DNA from: Pyrenopolyporus hunteri
Lineage: Eukaryota; Ascomycota; Sordariomycetes; Xylariales; Hypoxylaceae
Assembly: GCA_902806595.1 (NCBI GenBank)
Contig: CADCXC010000044.1
Coordinates: 1,364,001 to 1,428,000 of the forward strand
DNA length: 64,000 nt
Direction of reading: 5' to 3'
Below, one piece after another: positions 1 to 11,669 of the stretch. Position numbers and translations under genes: made by a program. The notes beneath the pieces were generated by a model. That model searched no databases. It worked only from the letters and a program-made list of their open reading frames with translations, and had not been told where the DNA came from. The first letter of the stretch is position 1, and every line of letters starts with the position of its first letter.

Positions 1-1737
1 TGAAGAGGGAATACCATCGAGCATATGCATAAAAAAGCTCTCTAGGCCTTTAGGGAACGTATCGAGGCGGCGATGCAGTTCTTCGATCGTATCTGCGTAT
101 TGTACTCCTTCTAAGAGAGACCTAATTACCAGAAAGACCCAAAGGAACACCCCTTCGGCTCTTTGGACGACGTCCTGGGCAAGTTTCTCGTATTCGCCGT
201 CGTCTCGCATCCGTTTCTTGAAATGTTTGTTTTCAATTAGGCGGTCATGTACGTATCGGTAGATATCGTTTCTCGTGAGCTCTTCCAGTTTGATCAGCCT
301 AGTTGTATCGCAACCAAACTCGTTCCTAAACTCGGCCCAGGGACGACTCGAAACGCATGCTTTGACATATGGATACGCCGTTAGAGCTTGGACAAGCTCT
401 ATCAAATCTTGCGTGAAGCCTTGATATTCATCGAGTCCATCGATAAAGAGGCAGAATCTCGCTGGCAGCTTCTGCTCCATTACGATATGGCACATTCTCT
501 TAAGCGAAGCGAGAGACCATGAGTCCTGTGCATGATGCATGGACCCATATTCCGTCTGAGTTGACGCTGCGCTTACTCTTGAAATCAGCTCCGGGCAGCA
601 TCGGAGTATCTCGAAAAGAAGGGTGCGTAGAAGGCCTTCTTGAGACTTTTGCAGTTCGCTCCCTGCATTCCAGAAGAAATAACTAGCCATAACCAGCTTA
701 TCGGCACCAGCCCACTGTTGTAGGTTATGAGTTGTTAGGGGATGGTGCCAAAGAAACTTCATCAGGGTAGATTTCCCGGAGCCGGGCTTGCCTTGAATCC
801 AAAAAGACCCTTGGCCCGCCCGCAGCCATTGCACAAAGTTTCCGGAGCCTATCTCCCGCTCAATGTTCTCTCGGAAAATCCATTCAAAAGTCTCAGAATG
901 AGCCGTCTCAATTCTGTCGTGGCGGGTGGTGTAGCGCTCGAAATAAAGACGTTGGAGGAACTGCTGATCGGAAATTGTTGTCTTACTTTGCTCTTCCAAC
1001 CGAGTCATGGAGACAGACAGCCTCTGAAGGCTATCCGATAACTCCGCTATCCTGTCCGGATTCAGCTGTTGTAGTTCCTGGATTTGCCTGCTCGCGCTGC
1101 CAAGGGCTATTCGGGACCAGCATCTTTCAAGACCCTGTACCTTACTTAGGACGTCCTGCCGCAGTTCGGCCAACGCCTTGTTGTTTTCCATTTGGAGTCT
1201 TGAGCTCGTATCGTTAATCTTCTGCAGCTCCCTGACAACAGAAGACTGTTGGTTCCTAGAACATGGCGTGAGCGTAGGCCAATATCTACTCGAAGATGAA
1301 TGGACTCACAGCATAATGAACTGTATTTGCACCACTAGTTGACTCTGTAGTTGTCGCAGTCGACCGACCAACTTGTCAATATTCCCTTGTCTCCAGACTT
1401 CCTTGAGAGCGGCGACGAAGCTCTGGAACTTCTTGTTACCCTTATTTACCTTGATTTTCTCAATAGCTTCTAACAGATCTCGCGCAATTGTGTGGCATTC
1501 GTTCGACAGCACCCGAAGGTTCTCGGGTATGGCCGGGGTAATGACGATAGTATCATCTAACTCGGTAATACTGTTCGCTAGCGCTTCAAGGGAACGGGCT
1601 TGATCGCTTGTCCCGGACGCCGACTCGTAGATCTGACGGGCTCCCGCTATCAACTGCCAACTAAAATCCACAAACGAAAGAATGTTGCTCGCAAAGCCGA
1701 TCGCCGTTAATGCCTCCATCCTCGCTCGGGTCTTCAC
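1..1737 (-). CDS. STAND/NACHT NTPase (NLR-like), 3' part cut by window edge
   Basis: Two exons are visible: 1310-1737 and 1255 down to the left edge, split by an intron at 1256-1309 (donor GTGAGT, acceptor TAG). About 561 residues are present. The N-terminal ~140 residues start MEALTAIGFASNILSFVDF, a pattern I associate with fungal STAND N-terminal effector domains. A helical stretch (about 145-250) leads into a NACHT ATPase: Walker A GKPGSGKST at about residue 298, Walker B LFIDGLDE near 414, then the sensor-like SSRPW about 30 residues later. Such proteins are fungal relatives of NLR receptors: nucleotide-driven switches with an effector domain at the front and repeats (ankyrin, WD or TPR) at the back. 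The repeat end lies outside the window, so the ligand-sensing part is unknown. The start could be codon 1 or the in-frame Met at codon 7, which fits the family better. The function in this fungus (heterokaryon incompatibility or other immunity) is inference. Confidence 0.87.
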
Positions 1738-3121
1738 ACCCTGGATTTCTTGTTAGCTTGTATTCAACGCATTTAGAGGATTGCCTACAATTTTTAAAGC
1801 CTAGGTCTTTACAGTTATAGAAGAAAATCCTCAGAGCCTTGTGCGGTTTTGATAAGTACCTGACGTTGGCGCAACTTGCACGAGTTTCACTGGTCCACGT
1901 CTAATAGCATGATAAAAAACCAGACGATTGGCTGGGAGGGAAAAGCTCTGGGAAGCAGAATGCAACAGAAGATACCCAAATCCCGTATGCGAATAGACGG
2001 GACCATTGCACCTGGCTTCGTGTTAGCCTCAGTAGTCAACGCAAACACCTACAACATGATAATTCATTAACACCTCTGTAAGAATTTCGGTCTGCTATTT
2101 TCCTTATATTACGGATATATCGCATGATTAAAACATTGTCCTGTTCTTGTAAGCCCCTTTCGAAGGCGTTGCTCGTCCCGCCGAGTCTTGTAAATTGCTT
2201 TGCTGGCTGACGCACCTGAAGAACCAGTGGATACCCCGGCCCAAATGCCTAAAGCCTAGGGCATTCAGCTGCTATTGGGGGCTGTTCGTTAGGTAGGTTG
2301 TTTGATTGGTTATCATACCTAGTAGGTGGCTCGCACAGCGGGCTGCCTGTTCGGAGCCCTTAATACCCCAGGTAAGCACTTGTGTCAACGGGTAGCTTAT
2401 AGGTTCCCGCTCGGGAATGTTTTTTGAACCATTTATAACTTGGCCGTATATGTAACTGGCAGCGCGGGTGCGGCGTGACGACGTGGGCGCGCTGTGGATG
2501 CGGCGTGTGAGAGCGGACGCGCGGTAGGAGACGATGTGCGCGGGGTGATTGAGGAGCATTTGGCTATGATGGGTGAGGTTGAGGAAGGAGAGGGAAGGGG
2601 TGGAGGGGGAGGGGAATAGGGGGTGGGTTTTTGTGTGAGCTCTTAGCATTGTTGCTATTCAAATGCTACCTCGAAAGTAATATTTCCCGTTGGCCGTGAA
2701 AATAGGGAGGGTTAAGAAGCTCTTCATGGTGACGAGGTCATACTATAATCCTTTTTTTCAGGGGTTCGCGAATGGCATTCGTCTTCAGGTTAGCCCCCTA
2801 ACTCCGAATACGAAGCGGATTAGGTTGCGAACTTGGACGGAAATTTTCGGATATGAACTCGCTTCGGGAACCTGGAAGATAGATCGAACGAAACATAGTT
2901 TCTATATACTACCTGTCAAATAGTCTTAACTATCTCAATGGGTATCACTTGGTTAGGTCTGCTAATATCTAAACTGAACCAGACCTGCAAATATGTATGC
3001 TCTAAGTAAGAGGGGTATCATACCCGTGCGATTCCAGAAATCCTAACGCGGCGAATCGGGATGAAAGCCGTGCTTAGAAACTCTATGCTCTAAGGGGAAG
3101 CAGTACGCGAACCGGACACGT
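1738..3121. other. Intergenic, no recognised gene
   Basis: This stretch holds only short unsupported frames. A 125-codon frame on the minus strand (2272-2649) is Ser/Thr/His-rich, overlaps a purine-biased stretch near 2580-2630 and has no recognisable domain. It separates the 5' end of the STAND gene from the 3' end of the carboxylesterase gene, so it should contain the promoter of the former and the terminator of the latter. Confidence 0.5.
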
Positions 3122-4805
3122 TCACTGTCGAATGGCGACGCCGATGCTGGCAAAATAAGCACAATGCTGCCTGAGGTCCTTGTCTACCAATTCCATGGTC
3201 GTCTTCCCGCCCGTTTGAAAGACCAACCTGTTTTGTCTGAACGCGTCCCATTTCTCCCAGACGGCCGAGCCCGGATGACGGTACGTGTTCGGGTCGAAGG
3301 TGCGGATAAAACTTATCCAGTATGCCTGGATAACGGGGATAACCGGTACGTTAATGCCGTCGCCGACGTAGCTTGCAGGGGGGCCGCCTATATTTCCAGG
3401 TCCCCAGATAGCCGATAACTCTACTGTGTGAGGCACACCGAGGCCGTCGGCTACCTGCTGCGGATCCTCAACGTTGTATCGATAGTTGTACGAGCCGCTG
3501 ACGCCGTACCACCTCATTGCTGAGGATATATACAGGCCCGGGCACATATACCTCATATCGCCGTACACGTCGCTGACCTGGCGCCAGTAACAGCCGCTTT
3601 GGGGACAGGTGCTATCCGTATTCGGATACATGCTGCTAATTACTCGAAGTTGCTGCTTGGTTAGATACGGGAATTGAGCGCGTAAGAATGCCTCGCTGTC
3701 GGCGAGCGAGGAGGCGCTCCTGGGCGTGAATGTTGTCCCACCATTGGTATCATCGCCGTAGATTACCGGGATCTTGACGAATCTGCCCGTTGTGAATAAT
3801 CTATACGTGTAGTCTGTGATGATGTCACCGTCTATGACCGGGTTCCATGTATATAATGGCTTCGAATCCTGGCCTGGATAAGGCATCCCTGTATTCTGGC
3901 TCTGAAGCTCCGCCGCAGTCTTGGACCTCAAACAGGCGAGAGAATCGGAACCCGTGCACCCGAGAAGAGCCGCGAAGTTGTCGTACTGATACTGACTCTC
4001 CTTGACGGTTAGTACTGTGGCGAACGACACCGACTCAGCCATGGCGGCGTGGAATAAATCTGTAGGCCGGCCATTGAAGGCTACCATTTGAAGACTGATG
4101 CTGGCGGCGCCCGCGGAGTCACCGCCCAAAACCACATGGCCCGGGTCGCCGCCGAACTGGGAGATATAGCGTTGGACCCATTGAAGGGCCTTCCGCTGAT
4201 CGCGGAGTCCATTATTGGCCGTTATCTTATCGCCGTTGGTGATGAATCCGTACGGCCCCACGCGATAATTGAAAGTAACGACAATAATAGTGTGGCCGCT
4301 CGCCTCGACCAAGCCTGCTCCATTGGGATTCGGGTTGCTGTTAACGTTAAAGCCCCCGCCCTGAATGAAGAAGTAGACGGGCAATCTTGAGTGCTGAGTC
4401 GCATCGCTCGGCGCATATATGTCAAGAAACAAGCAATCCTCCGAGATGCTGTCGCTTGGCGGAGAATTACTAGTTGGCAGGCAGATGGGACCATGCTATT
4501 ATCGTGGAAATCGGGTCTTAGCAAGGCTTTCTGCATATGAAATGCAAACATCGGCTCAGGCTAGGAAGCACACGCACCTTATAGGCCGCTTGCGTTGTCT
4601 TATTGCATGGGGGATCCTGGGGAGGCGCGAATCTCAGGTCACCGACTGGTGGTGCAGCGTACCGAATGCCAAACCACTGAGTAACGCCGTTCGGAGTGGA
4701 TACGCCGGCGTATTTGTTGCAGCCTAGGTCGACAAGAGGGTCGACGGCGATAGCAAGGCTGTAAAGGTGGAAAAGCACCAGGAGGGCAGCCTTGATAGGG
4801 GTCAT
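3122..4805 (-). CDS. Secreted type-B carboxylesterase/lipase-like protein
   Basis: Exons are 4578-4805 and 3122-4495, with an 82-nt intron (4496-4577). The spliced protein has 533 residues. An N-terminal signal peptide is clear: a hydrophobic run after MTPIKA, with a likely cut after about residue 20. The alpha/beta-hydrolase core follows: oxyanion loop QGGGF, then nucleophile elbow GDSAG with Ser203, and His432 in GVPHTVEL. The intron is placed so that the second exon opens HGPICLP and runs into SEDCLFLDIYAP, a hallmark of the family; a frame-preserving acceptor lies directly before an in-frame stop. Members hydrolyse carboxylic esters outside the cell. At the position of the usual catalytic Glu (DEG motif) this protein has NGG (Gly328), so activity is uncertain. 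The elbow has Asp where GESAG is usual. Confidence 0.9.
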
Positions 4806-5082
4806 TGGAGCTCCGCAAGCCTCGGAATCGTCCGAGCGGGAACCTGACGGATTGTCTTGTGGTTTGAGGGGGGATGTAGGGAAGCGGCCGTTGTTTTGAC
4901 GTAGACATCATGACCTTCATATAGTGAAGCAGGCTTTAGGACACTTACCGTATGGAGACCAGACGCGGGTTCATACGCATTCCACGACATCATCTGACAA
5001 GATTCCACGCCCCCCCCCTTTACCACCTCTCCAGCTCCCGAGGTTGTTGTCACCTCCCTGTCTCCCTACTTACCTACTACTT

Positions 5083-5103
5083 ACCACCTACCACCTACCA
5101 CCT
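5083..5103. repeat. Short tandem repeat, unit ACCACCT x3
   Basis: Three direct copies of the 7-mer ACCACCT lie within a longer run of CCTACTT/CCATCACC-like units (about 5064-5135). It is a simple-sequence tract upstream of the carboxylesterase gene. Confidence 0.75.
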
Positions 5104-5764
5104 ACTACCCATCACCCATTACCTATTACTTACCTTCCCCCCGGTCTCTCCCTTCGTTGAGGTTACGTGACCAACTGGACATGCATGCTGACAAGATTCC
5201 AAGTAAGTTGACCAGCCGGCCGCAGGGTTCGCTTAGGCCTAGAGCAACGGTGAGAGGAGCGGAACTCGGGCCTTGTGACAGCGGGGTTTAGGAAGTCGAG
5301 TTGGTAAGCTAAGCGCCGCCGTCAGGAGGACGGGGGGATACGGTATGCGCGGTATGCACGGTATGTCGTGATGAGATGCAAAATTTGGAGAAAGGAATTC
5401 GGCATGAGTTGAGTGTTGGGTCCAGGTTCTAGCGGGCTGGTCCTGGGTCTAGGTACCTAACTTAGTGTGGGGGAGCCAGGGAGGAATGTATGTATATAAA
5501 AGAAGAAGCAAATGGAGGGGAAGTGGGAATAAGAGGGACCTAACATGTGTAGGTAATTATTATAGGTACCTAGATAGGTACGCGATATAGGCCCTTAGCC
5601 ATGGTACGGTACCTTCTTACCCCTACTAGGTACAAGTCATCCTTCGGGCGTGGGGCTCTGTGGGGAACCCCGGAATCGAGTTCGCTCTAATCATTACCCA
5701 ATCGGCACTTAGGACTGTCACCTCGGTCACCTGTATACATGTAGCTGCCTGACACTGGTCTACC

Positions 5765-5784
5765 TACCTACGTAGGTACCTACG
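5765..5784. repeat. Overlapping palindromes of the TAGGTACCTA type
   Basis: Two perfect palindromes overlap here: TACCTACGTAGGTA (5765-5778) and CGTAGGTACCTACG (5771-5784). A second near copy follows at about 5791-5803. They belong to a word family scattered through the intergenic DNA of this window. Confidence 0.8.
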
Positions 5785-8194
5785 GCTGCTACGTAGGTAC
5801 CTGCGAATACCTAAGGACAACGCGAAGAAACCCAACCCTTCCCCTTGCAGGTGAGGCTTGCTCACTTACATAGCGCTATGCCGATCTACAGAAGCACTGC
5901 CGTAAATACGAGAAGGAAGCATTATTGGAGCCCGCCGTGTTTTCCCGCACTATCTCCTCTATTAGTGGAAGCGCTGTCTGTAACTTGCGAACTTCTAAGT
6001 TTAGTTTATAGCATTTTCCTGACTTGTAAGCTGTTAGTGTTGATTGATAATTAGCCCGCATAAATATAATCACTCACGTATTAACGATAGAGTAAATCTA
6101 GCAATAGCCTCAAACCGTCAGAACAAATTACCTCTGTGTATTGATCAATCCTTTCGCCAATATTGTCACCCTGACGGCATATACCCTCCCTAGATCTCAC
6201 ACCGCCAAGTAGATCCACGCTTCCAGATAGAAATGACATCATTCCTCCTATTCAATAAAAGCAACAAAGTTAACGCAGGTTAATTCCCTGTAGTATCATG
6301 TTAGAACCATTCCTCCTCAACTCGTATTAGGTTGATACCGGTAATTGGCTCCCGTAATTTATCATCCCCTCAACGACCTAGAATTAAGCCGAAGTATATA
6401 TCGCACAATGTTAACATGGTATATAAGGCTCAGCCCTTCCTCGGCGATTGATCGCACACCCCGGTCAACAAGCCCGTAGACACGTCTAGCCATAAAAGTT
6501 CGTATTACGGAGAATAGCTGCAACCTCTCATCGGATGATTGCATTTTGAACGTAGGAAAGCCCCTATCTATGAAGTCCGGATAAACCCCCGATAGCTGAG
6601 GGAGGTACGTATCTTAGCTCTAAAGGTACGAGGCTCTAAACCTCAATGGGGGTCCAGAATGTAGGTACTGTAGATTGCCGAGCCCAAGATGCTAATCATC
6701 TGGTCTCAGACATATCATTTCACTATAAATAGCCTCCGTATATAAAATCTTAGATATCCCGCTCCGTGTAGCCATGTTGCTACGCCGCCCGTTGCAGATC
6801 CTTATGTTGATTGTACGCGGCACAATCTTCTTTGGCATATGCAGGAGCATCGCAATCTCATAAACGCAAGCCATGTCTAAGCCATATACGGAATTAAAGC
6901 TCTTAGCGACAGCGGAGAGGTGCCGGTGCCCTCTGAAGGAATGAACAATTTACGTGCCGCGTTGTTAGTTAATCTTCATAATTTGCATAATTCTACCTAC
7001 CTATGTACTCGTCTATTAGTCTTCCGTCGCTAACTTGCTACTGTATTACTGTTATATCGCAAAAGACACGCCGCGTGCCCTTACAGGATAATTACCTAAG
7101 TATAATCGCTCTTCTGTCTCCTTTAACACATAAACGATTACGAGTTGAGATACATTTTACGCACGAAGTCAGTTCCGGAACTCCAAACCTTTTGCCATCA
7201 TCTCATCTCAATCACTCAGGTGGTTTATATCCTTATATAGGTACCTAATTAGTGTATAGGTAGGTACCTCGCATTCAATCCTATCATCTACCTAGATCAT
7301 TAAGTAATACTTCCACGCATATTAGACGTATTAAGACTACTCCTATATGCTTCTTAGCTATTCGAGACTATATCTGACCCTTAAACAGAAACACTCTAGT
7401 TCTTGAGTAACACGGCGTGTACATTGTCAACAACATAACAGACTTTAGAGTAGGTATTCCCGCGTTTACATAGAAGCTGTCAAAAAGTAGGACAAAAATG
7501 CTGATCAAAAACGTTAAATCCACAGACCATCTCGTCAACTCAGTTGTGAAACTCCATGAAGACATATAATCGTAGCACGCGTCAAGTCGCGACGAACTGG
7601 ACAATTCTTGTGTTATATATCTCGGCAATTATATGTACCAGATAACACTGACAGACAGTCTTGTTCTGGTTGTGATTGGGGGCGTGAGTCAAGCACCGTA
7701 AACAAACATCTCCCCTAGGGCACTTACGCTAGCCCTTATAACCTTTCACCATCTTCCTCCTGATACAGCGGCTGCAAGGCGCCGGATCTGCAGAACGTAC
7801 CCCCACCCGATACCCGATCCGGCTGCGTTTGCCCAGGGAGGGACAAACTGCTTCCCCATCAGCACGAACCTATATGCGCTACTCAGCAACACCGAGGCAC
7901 CGGCCGTCGAGGTAAAGCTCCTCGCAATCTGACTAGCCGATACCCGAATATACAAGACATAGCACCAGCCTCATGATCATGGACGTGGTAATTGGCCGAT
8001 ACGACCCTATTTCCAACAAGACAGGAAAAGGGCCGCGTGTGACCTCCGAATCCTTGACGGCACGCTCTGCGTGCGGAGTAGGGCCATTCTAGGCCTTCTT
8101 GCAATATCAAAGCATGATCCCAGCCCTGTCTTACTCCTCACCACCTCGCCGAACCTGGTTGCTGGTAACCCGCCGTACTATATACACCTGACTT

Positions 8195-10328
8195 GTGCCC
8201 GCGGCCCGAGTTGCGGGGAATTTTTATCATGGTTTACTCATGACAGGGAAGGCGAGCGATTTTTTTTTTTGTCCTTTTTACGACGACCTCGCGACGCCCG
8301 TCGAAATGGGGGGGTCAGCAGCAGACGCAGTGGAAACCGAGGACATCTCCTCCTCTCGCTCCTCACCGCCGAACCCGTCATCCCAGCAGGCGCGTGATGG
8401 CAGCGGCCGAGATATCGCAGGCACCTTCCTAGCGAAGCAAGCCTCGGGGCAGCGGGTCACCGTGACGCCCGCGGACTCGGCGCGGGTGCTGCGGCGCGTC
8501 GACGCCGTGGTGCTGCCCCTCATGCTGGCGGTGTACTTCCTGCAGGGGCTGGACAAGGCGACGCTGGCGTACGCGTCCGTGTTCGGGCTGGGCGAGGACG
8601 CGCAGCTCGCGGGCGACCAGTACGGCTGGCTCGGCAGCGTCGTGTACCTCGCGCAGCTCGCCATGCAGCCGCCGCTCGCCTGGCTGCTGGTGCGCCTGCC
8701 CGTCGCCAAGTTCACGGCCGCCATGGTCCTGCTCTGGGGCGTCGCGCTCGCTTGCATGGCCGCCGCGCGCGATTTCGGGGGCCTGCTGGCCACCCGCTTT
8801 TTTCTGGGCGTGTTCGAGGCGAGCGTTGCGCCGAGCTTCGTTGCGATCACGCAGATGTGGTGGAGGAGAAGGGAGCAGACGGTTAGGACTAGTTATTGGT
8901 AGTAAGTATGACTCGAGTTCATTAGATTGGCCATCTTGGCCTCTCAGCTTAGTGCGATCCGGTTTCGTTGTAAAATTCTTCTTGGATGTGTTGCGCGACG
9001 TGAATGTCGCGCAGGTTCAAACCCCCTCATCCCAAGAGATACGGCAGTAGCTGATGATGCCAATTTGAAAATGTGTAGTGCTATGAATGGGGTTACGAAC
9101 ATGGTGAGGCGGATATGGTATCCTACGAATGGGATCCTAAGTTAACTAGCAGCGTTCCAGTTTGGAAGCTTAATCACGTATGGGTTAGGACATATATCAT
9201 CGCAACTACGGTCTTACCAGGTAAATAGGGGTCATCATCATATCACAGCCGTCGAAACATAGCCTAACAAAAAGGTAAAGATCATATTCCTGTTCTTCGG
9301 GGTAATTACCGTCGCGTTTAGTTTCGTCATGTTTGCCTTCATGCCAGACTCGCCGATAGAAGCGAAGTTTCTGAGCGACGAGGACAAGTTGATTGCCGTC
9401 GAGCGGCTGCGCATGAACCAGATGGGTGTCGTATCACGGGAATGGCGTAACGACCATCTTAAAGAGACCTTGCGGGACCTTAAGTCTTGGTTCTGGTTTG
9501 CGCTCCTGTTCTCGATTAGCGTTCCGTCTGGCGGAATTTCGACGTTCGGGCCGTTAATCGTGGAGACGTTCGGCTTCGACCCATTCAAGACGATCCTGTT
9601 CAATATTCCCTTTGGGTTCGTCCAGTTAGTTGCGACCGTTGGCGGAGCTTTCCTCGCCCAGAAAATCAAGATGAAGGGACCGGTCATCGCAGCACTTTGT
9701 CTACCCCCTATAGCAGGCTGCGTAATGCTTATGGTGCTTCCCCGAGATGTCTCATCCAGGGCTCCCCTTTTAATTGGATATTATCTCATCTCTGTCTACC
9801 CGGGGATAAGTGAGTACCCGTGATGAACCCCCATATCTGGGATACTGACAGATCCCACAAGCTCCACTTATATACTCGTGGGCGGCGCAGAATACAGCTG
9901 GGGATACCAAGAGGAAATGCACTAATGCTGTGCTCTTCATTGGCCAGTCCACAGGCAATGTAGTCGGCCCATTACTCTACTCACAAACAGAGGCTCCAAG
10001 CTACTCCAGGGGTTTACGCTCTAACCTGGCCCTGTACGTCGCAATCATCGTCCTCGTCGGGATTACCACCGTGTACCTCAAGTTTCTCAACGCGAGCCAC
10101 GCCAAGAGGCGTGTGGCCATGGGTAAAAGCGCCGTCATTTTCGACACTAGCCTAGTTTCTGAAGAAGAGGAGGCGGCGGCGGCGCTGCAGATTAGAAGTA
10201 GAAATATTGGAAAGGCAGAAGGAGGGGACGTCCCCGCTAACGCATCCAATGAAGTAGAGAAACCCGGTGAGCATGCCTTCGAAAATTTGACTGACCTCCA
10301 GAATGAAGAGTTTATCTTCGTACTCTGA
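8195..10328 (+). CDS. MFS transporter, Dal5-like anion:cation symporter family
   Basis: Five exons restore one frame: 8195-8901, 9079-9103, 9161-9220, 9275-9809 and 9862-10328, giving 597 residues. If the in-frame Met at 8306 is used the protein has 560 residues, closer to the usual length and my preferred start. The first membrane span region reads LQGLDKATLAYA, typical of allantoate/nicotinate-type permeases. The joins rebuild SYWYAMNGVTNMFGSLITYG and YPGITPLIYSWAAQNTAG, both characteristic of this family. Introns are 177, 57, 54 and 52 nt; the first is unusually long and the 25-nt second exon is tiny. An acceptor at 9260/9261 instead of 9274 would add four residues. The tail after the last span is hydrophilic and Glu/Ala-rich. 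The family moves organic anions or vitamins across the plasma membrane; the substrate cannot be read from sequence. Confidence 0.9.
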
Positions 10329-11330
10329 GTCTATCGGGGCGTTTTGGGGCGAAGGGAACTGTTACTACCAAGCTACGAGGGAGTAGACTTTGTCAAGTCC
10401 AAATATATTTGAAGAAGTGAGCGTATGCTATGCGTGCCGGCGCAGGCAAGACACTTCAATTTACGTAAGTGACGTACAGGTATAGAAGATTTTACTAAGA
10501 TACGCTAATATGGTTGTAGGATCTGAATAGTTTCGAGTGATACCATCGTAGTGGCTCGGCTGCGTCAACTACCTAACTGGCAACCACTTAAGCTTTGATA
10601 CCACCCACGTGATAATGCAGGATTTTTAGAGGTTAGAGAACTGCACGTATCCCTCCTATTTCGAAGCCACCGAGAGTAATTGTTGAAGTGGAATATTATA
10701 ATTAGGTAAGACTTACGAGGAAGGAATACTAAAAATCGAAACACATTTCTCCCGCCCTACGTACTCGCTTAATTTTTTTCAATTAGCATCTGATTTACCG
10801 ATCGTCGACGATCTCTCCGAGAATGACGCCAGTGGTAATCCAGTCTTGGCCGCTGGCGCTAGGGTTGCTAGCGGTACTGAACCAGTAGATCGAGATCGGC
10901 AAATTAAACCATCACTACGTCACTTTCCGAGTCGCGGGTTAGTCACCATCAAGAAAGCTACTTACCTAGGCTGTTGTTTTACAGCTAGAGAGGTAGAATA
11001 GAACAAGTTTCTATCCACACAACTCGTTGGTCTGACGCAAGCCACAAGAGGTATGCGTTCATGTGGCGCTTCTTATTCATGGATGCAGCTCCTAACACGC
11101 GAGGATATTACATCACATCATGTCGTGTGGCTTGTGAGAATAGAGGGTTTGAGCATGGCTTCGCGGCGTATAAGTCGACGTGAACCCGAGTCGTTCCTGG
11201 AGGAGTTTGCAGTGAACTAAGAACAACACTTACATCTACATAGCAAGCTGCTCCAAGAGAAACCACTTGCTTCACGCGACTCTCAAAACGCACCTAAAAT
11301 TAAAACAATTTAGCAACTACAAATCCCACA
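10329..11330. other. Intergenic, no clear gene
   Basis: No supported gene is present. On the minus strand at about 10801-10925 a protein-like stretch (SGQDWITTGVILGEIVDDR then stop) looks like the end of a coding exon, but I could not build a complete gene from the sequence upstream of it. It may be a relic. Confidence 0.4.
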
Positions 11331-11669
11331 ATGTCGAACAACAATCAGCAGAGCGGCGGGCTCCTCGGCGGCCTAGTCGGTGGAGTCGACAACGTCCTGA
11401 CCGGGGGTGAGAAGGCCAAAGGCCAAGGCGGTCTGCTCGGGGGCCTTGGTGGCGCCGTAAACAGCACGACGGAGGGAGTCGGCAAAGGGCTGAACTCAAC
11501 GACCCAAGGGCTCGGAAACGTCGCGGGCAAGACAACTGAGGGCGTGGGGAACACTGTCGGCGGTGTGACGAACACGGTTGGGAACACCGTAGGCGGCGTC
11601 ACTGGTGCGGGCGGAGCTAATAATAATAAGAAGGACGACGACAGCGCGTTTAAGAGCTATGGTGTTTGA
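11331..11669 (+). CDS. Small Gly-rich protein with 11-residue repeats (LEA-like)
   Basis: This is a single exon of 112 residues with no signal peptide. Residues 35-89 break cleanly into five 11-mers: LLGGLGGAVNS, TTEGVGKGLNS, TTQGLGNVAGK, TTEGVGNTVGG and VTNTVGNTVGG. A sixth related unit, LLGGLVGGVDN, lies at 11-21. The tail is short and charged (NNNKKDDDSAF). An 11-residue period is the hallmark of group-3 LEA proteins and other amphipathic-helix stress proteins, but this one is richer in Gly and Val than classic LEA proteins, so the assignment is by pattern only. The ATG lies in CCCACAATGTCGAAC, a reasonable fungal start context. Expression under desiccation or osmotic stress is inference. 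Confidence 0.75.
   Translation: MSNNNQQSGGLLGGLVGGVDNVLTGGEKAKGQGGLLGGLGGAVNSTTEGVGKGLNSTTQGLGNVAGKTTEGVGNTVGGVTNTVGNTVGGVTGAGGANNNKKDDDSAFKSYGV
11433..11597 (+). repeat. 33-bp coding repeats (11-residue units x5)
   Basis: Five consecutive 33-bp coding units underlie the 11-mer protein repeats. They are diverged at DNA level, so the period is better preserved in protein than in nucleotide sequence. Confidence 0.7.

Larger units (their letters stand above)
4806..8194. other. 3.4 kb intergenic tract with short repeats
   Basis: I see no convincing gene. Near the carboxylesterase start the plus strand is C/T/A-biased, with a run of C at about 5011-5019 and ACCACCT units at 5083-5103. TAGGTACC-type words occur near 5450, 5570, 5771, 7238 and 7259. 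The part from about 5870 to 7700 is AT-richer and full of stops in all frames. Single frames of 60-108 codons are scattered here but none shows a known motif. Confidence 0.5.

Noticed and set aside
2272..2649. 125-codon minus-strand frame upstream of the carboxylesterase
   Set aside because: His/Ser/Thr-rich, overlaps a purine-biased stretch and has no recognisable domain or splice partner.
9005..9040. A tRNA T-arm-like GGTTCAAACCCC within the first intron of the MFS gene
   Set aside because: No matching acceptor stem, anticodon arm or D-arm could be found around it.
10801..10925. Possible terminal coding exon on the minus strand (DWITTGVILGEIVDDR)
   Set aside because: Protein-like, but every upstream splice I tried led to stops or lacked a start; at most a gene relic.
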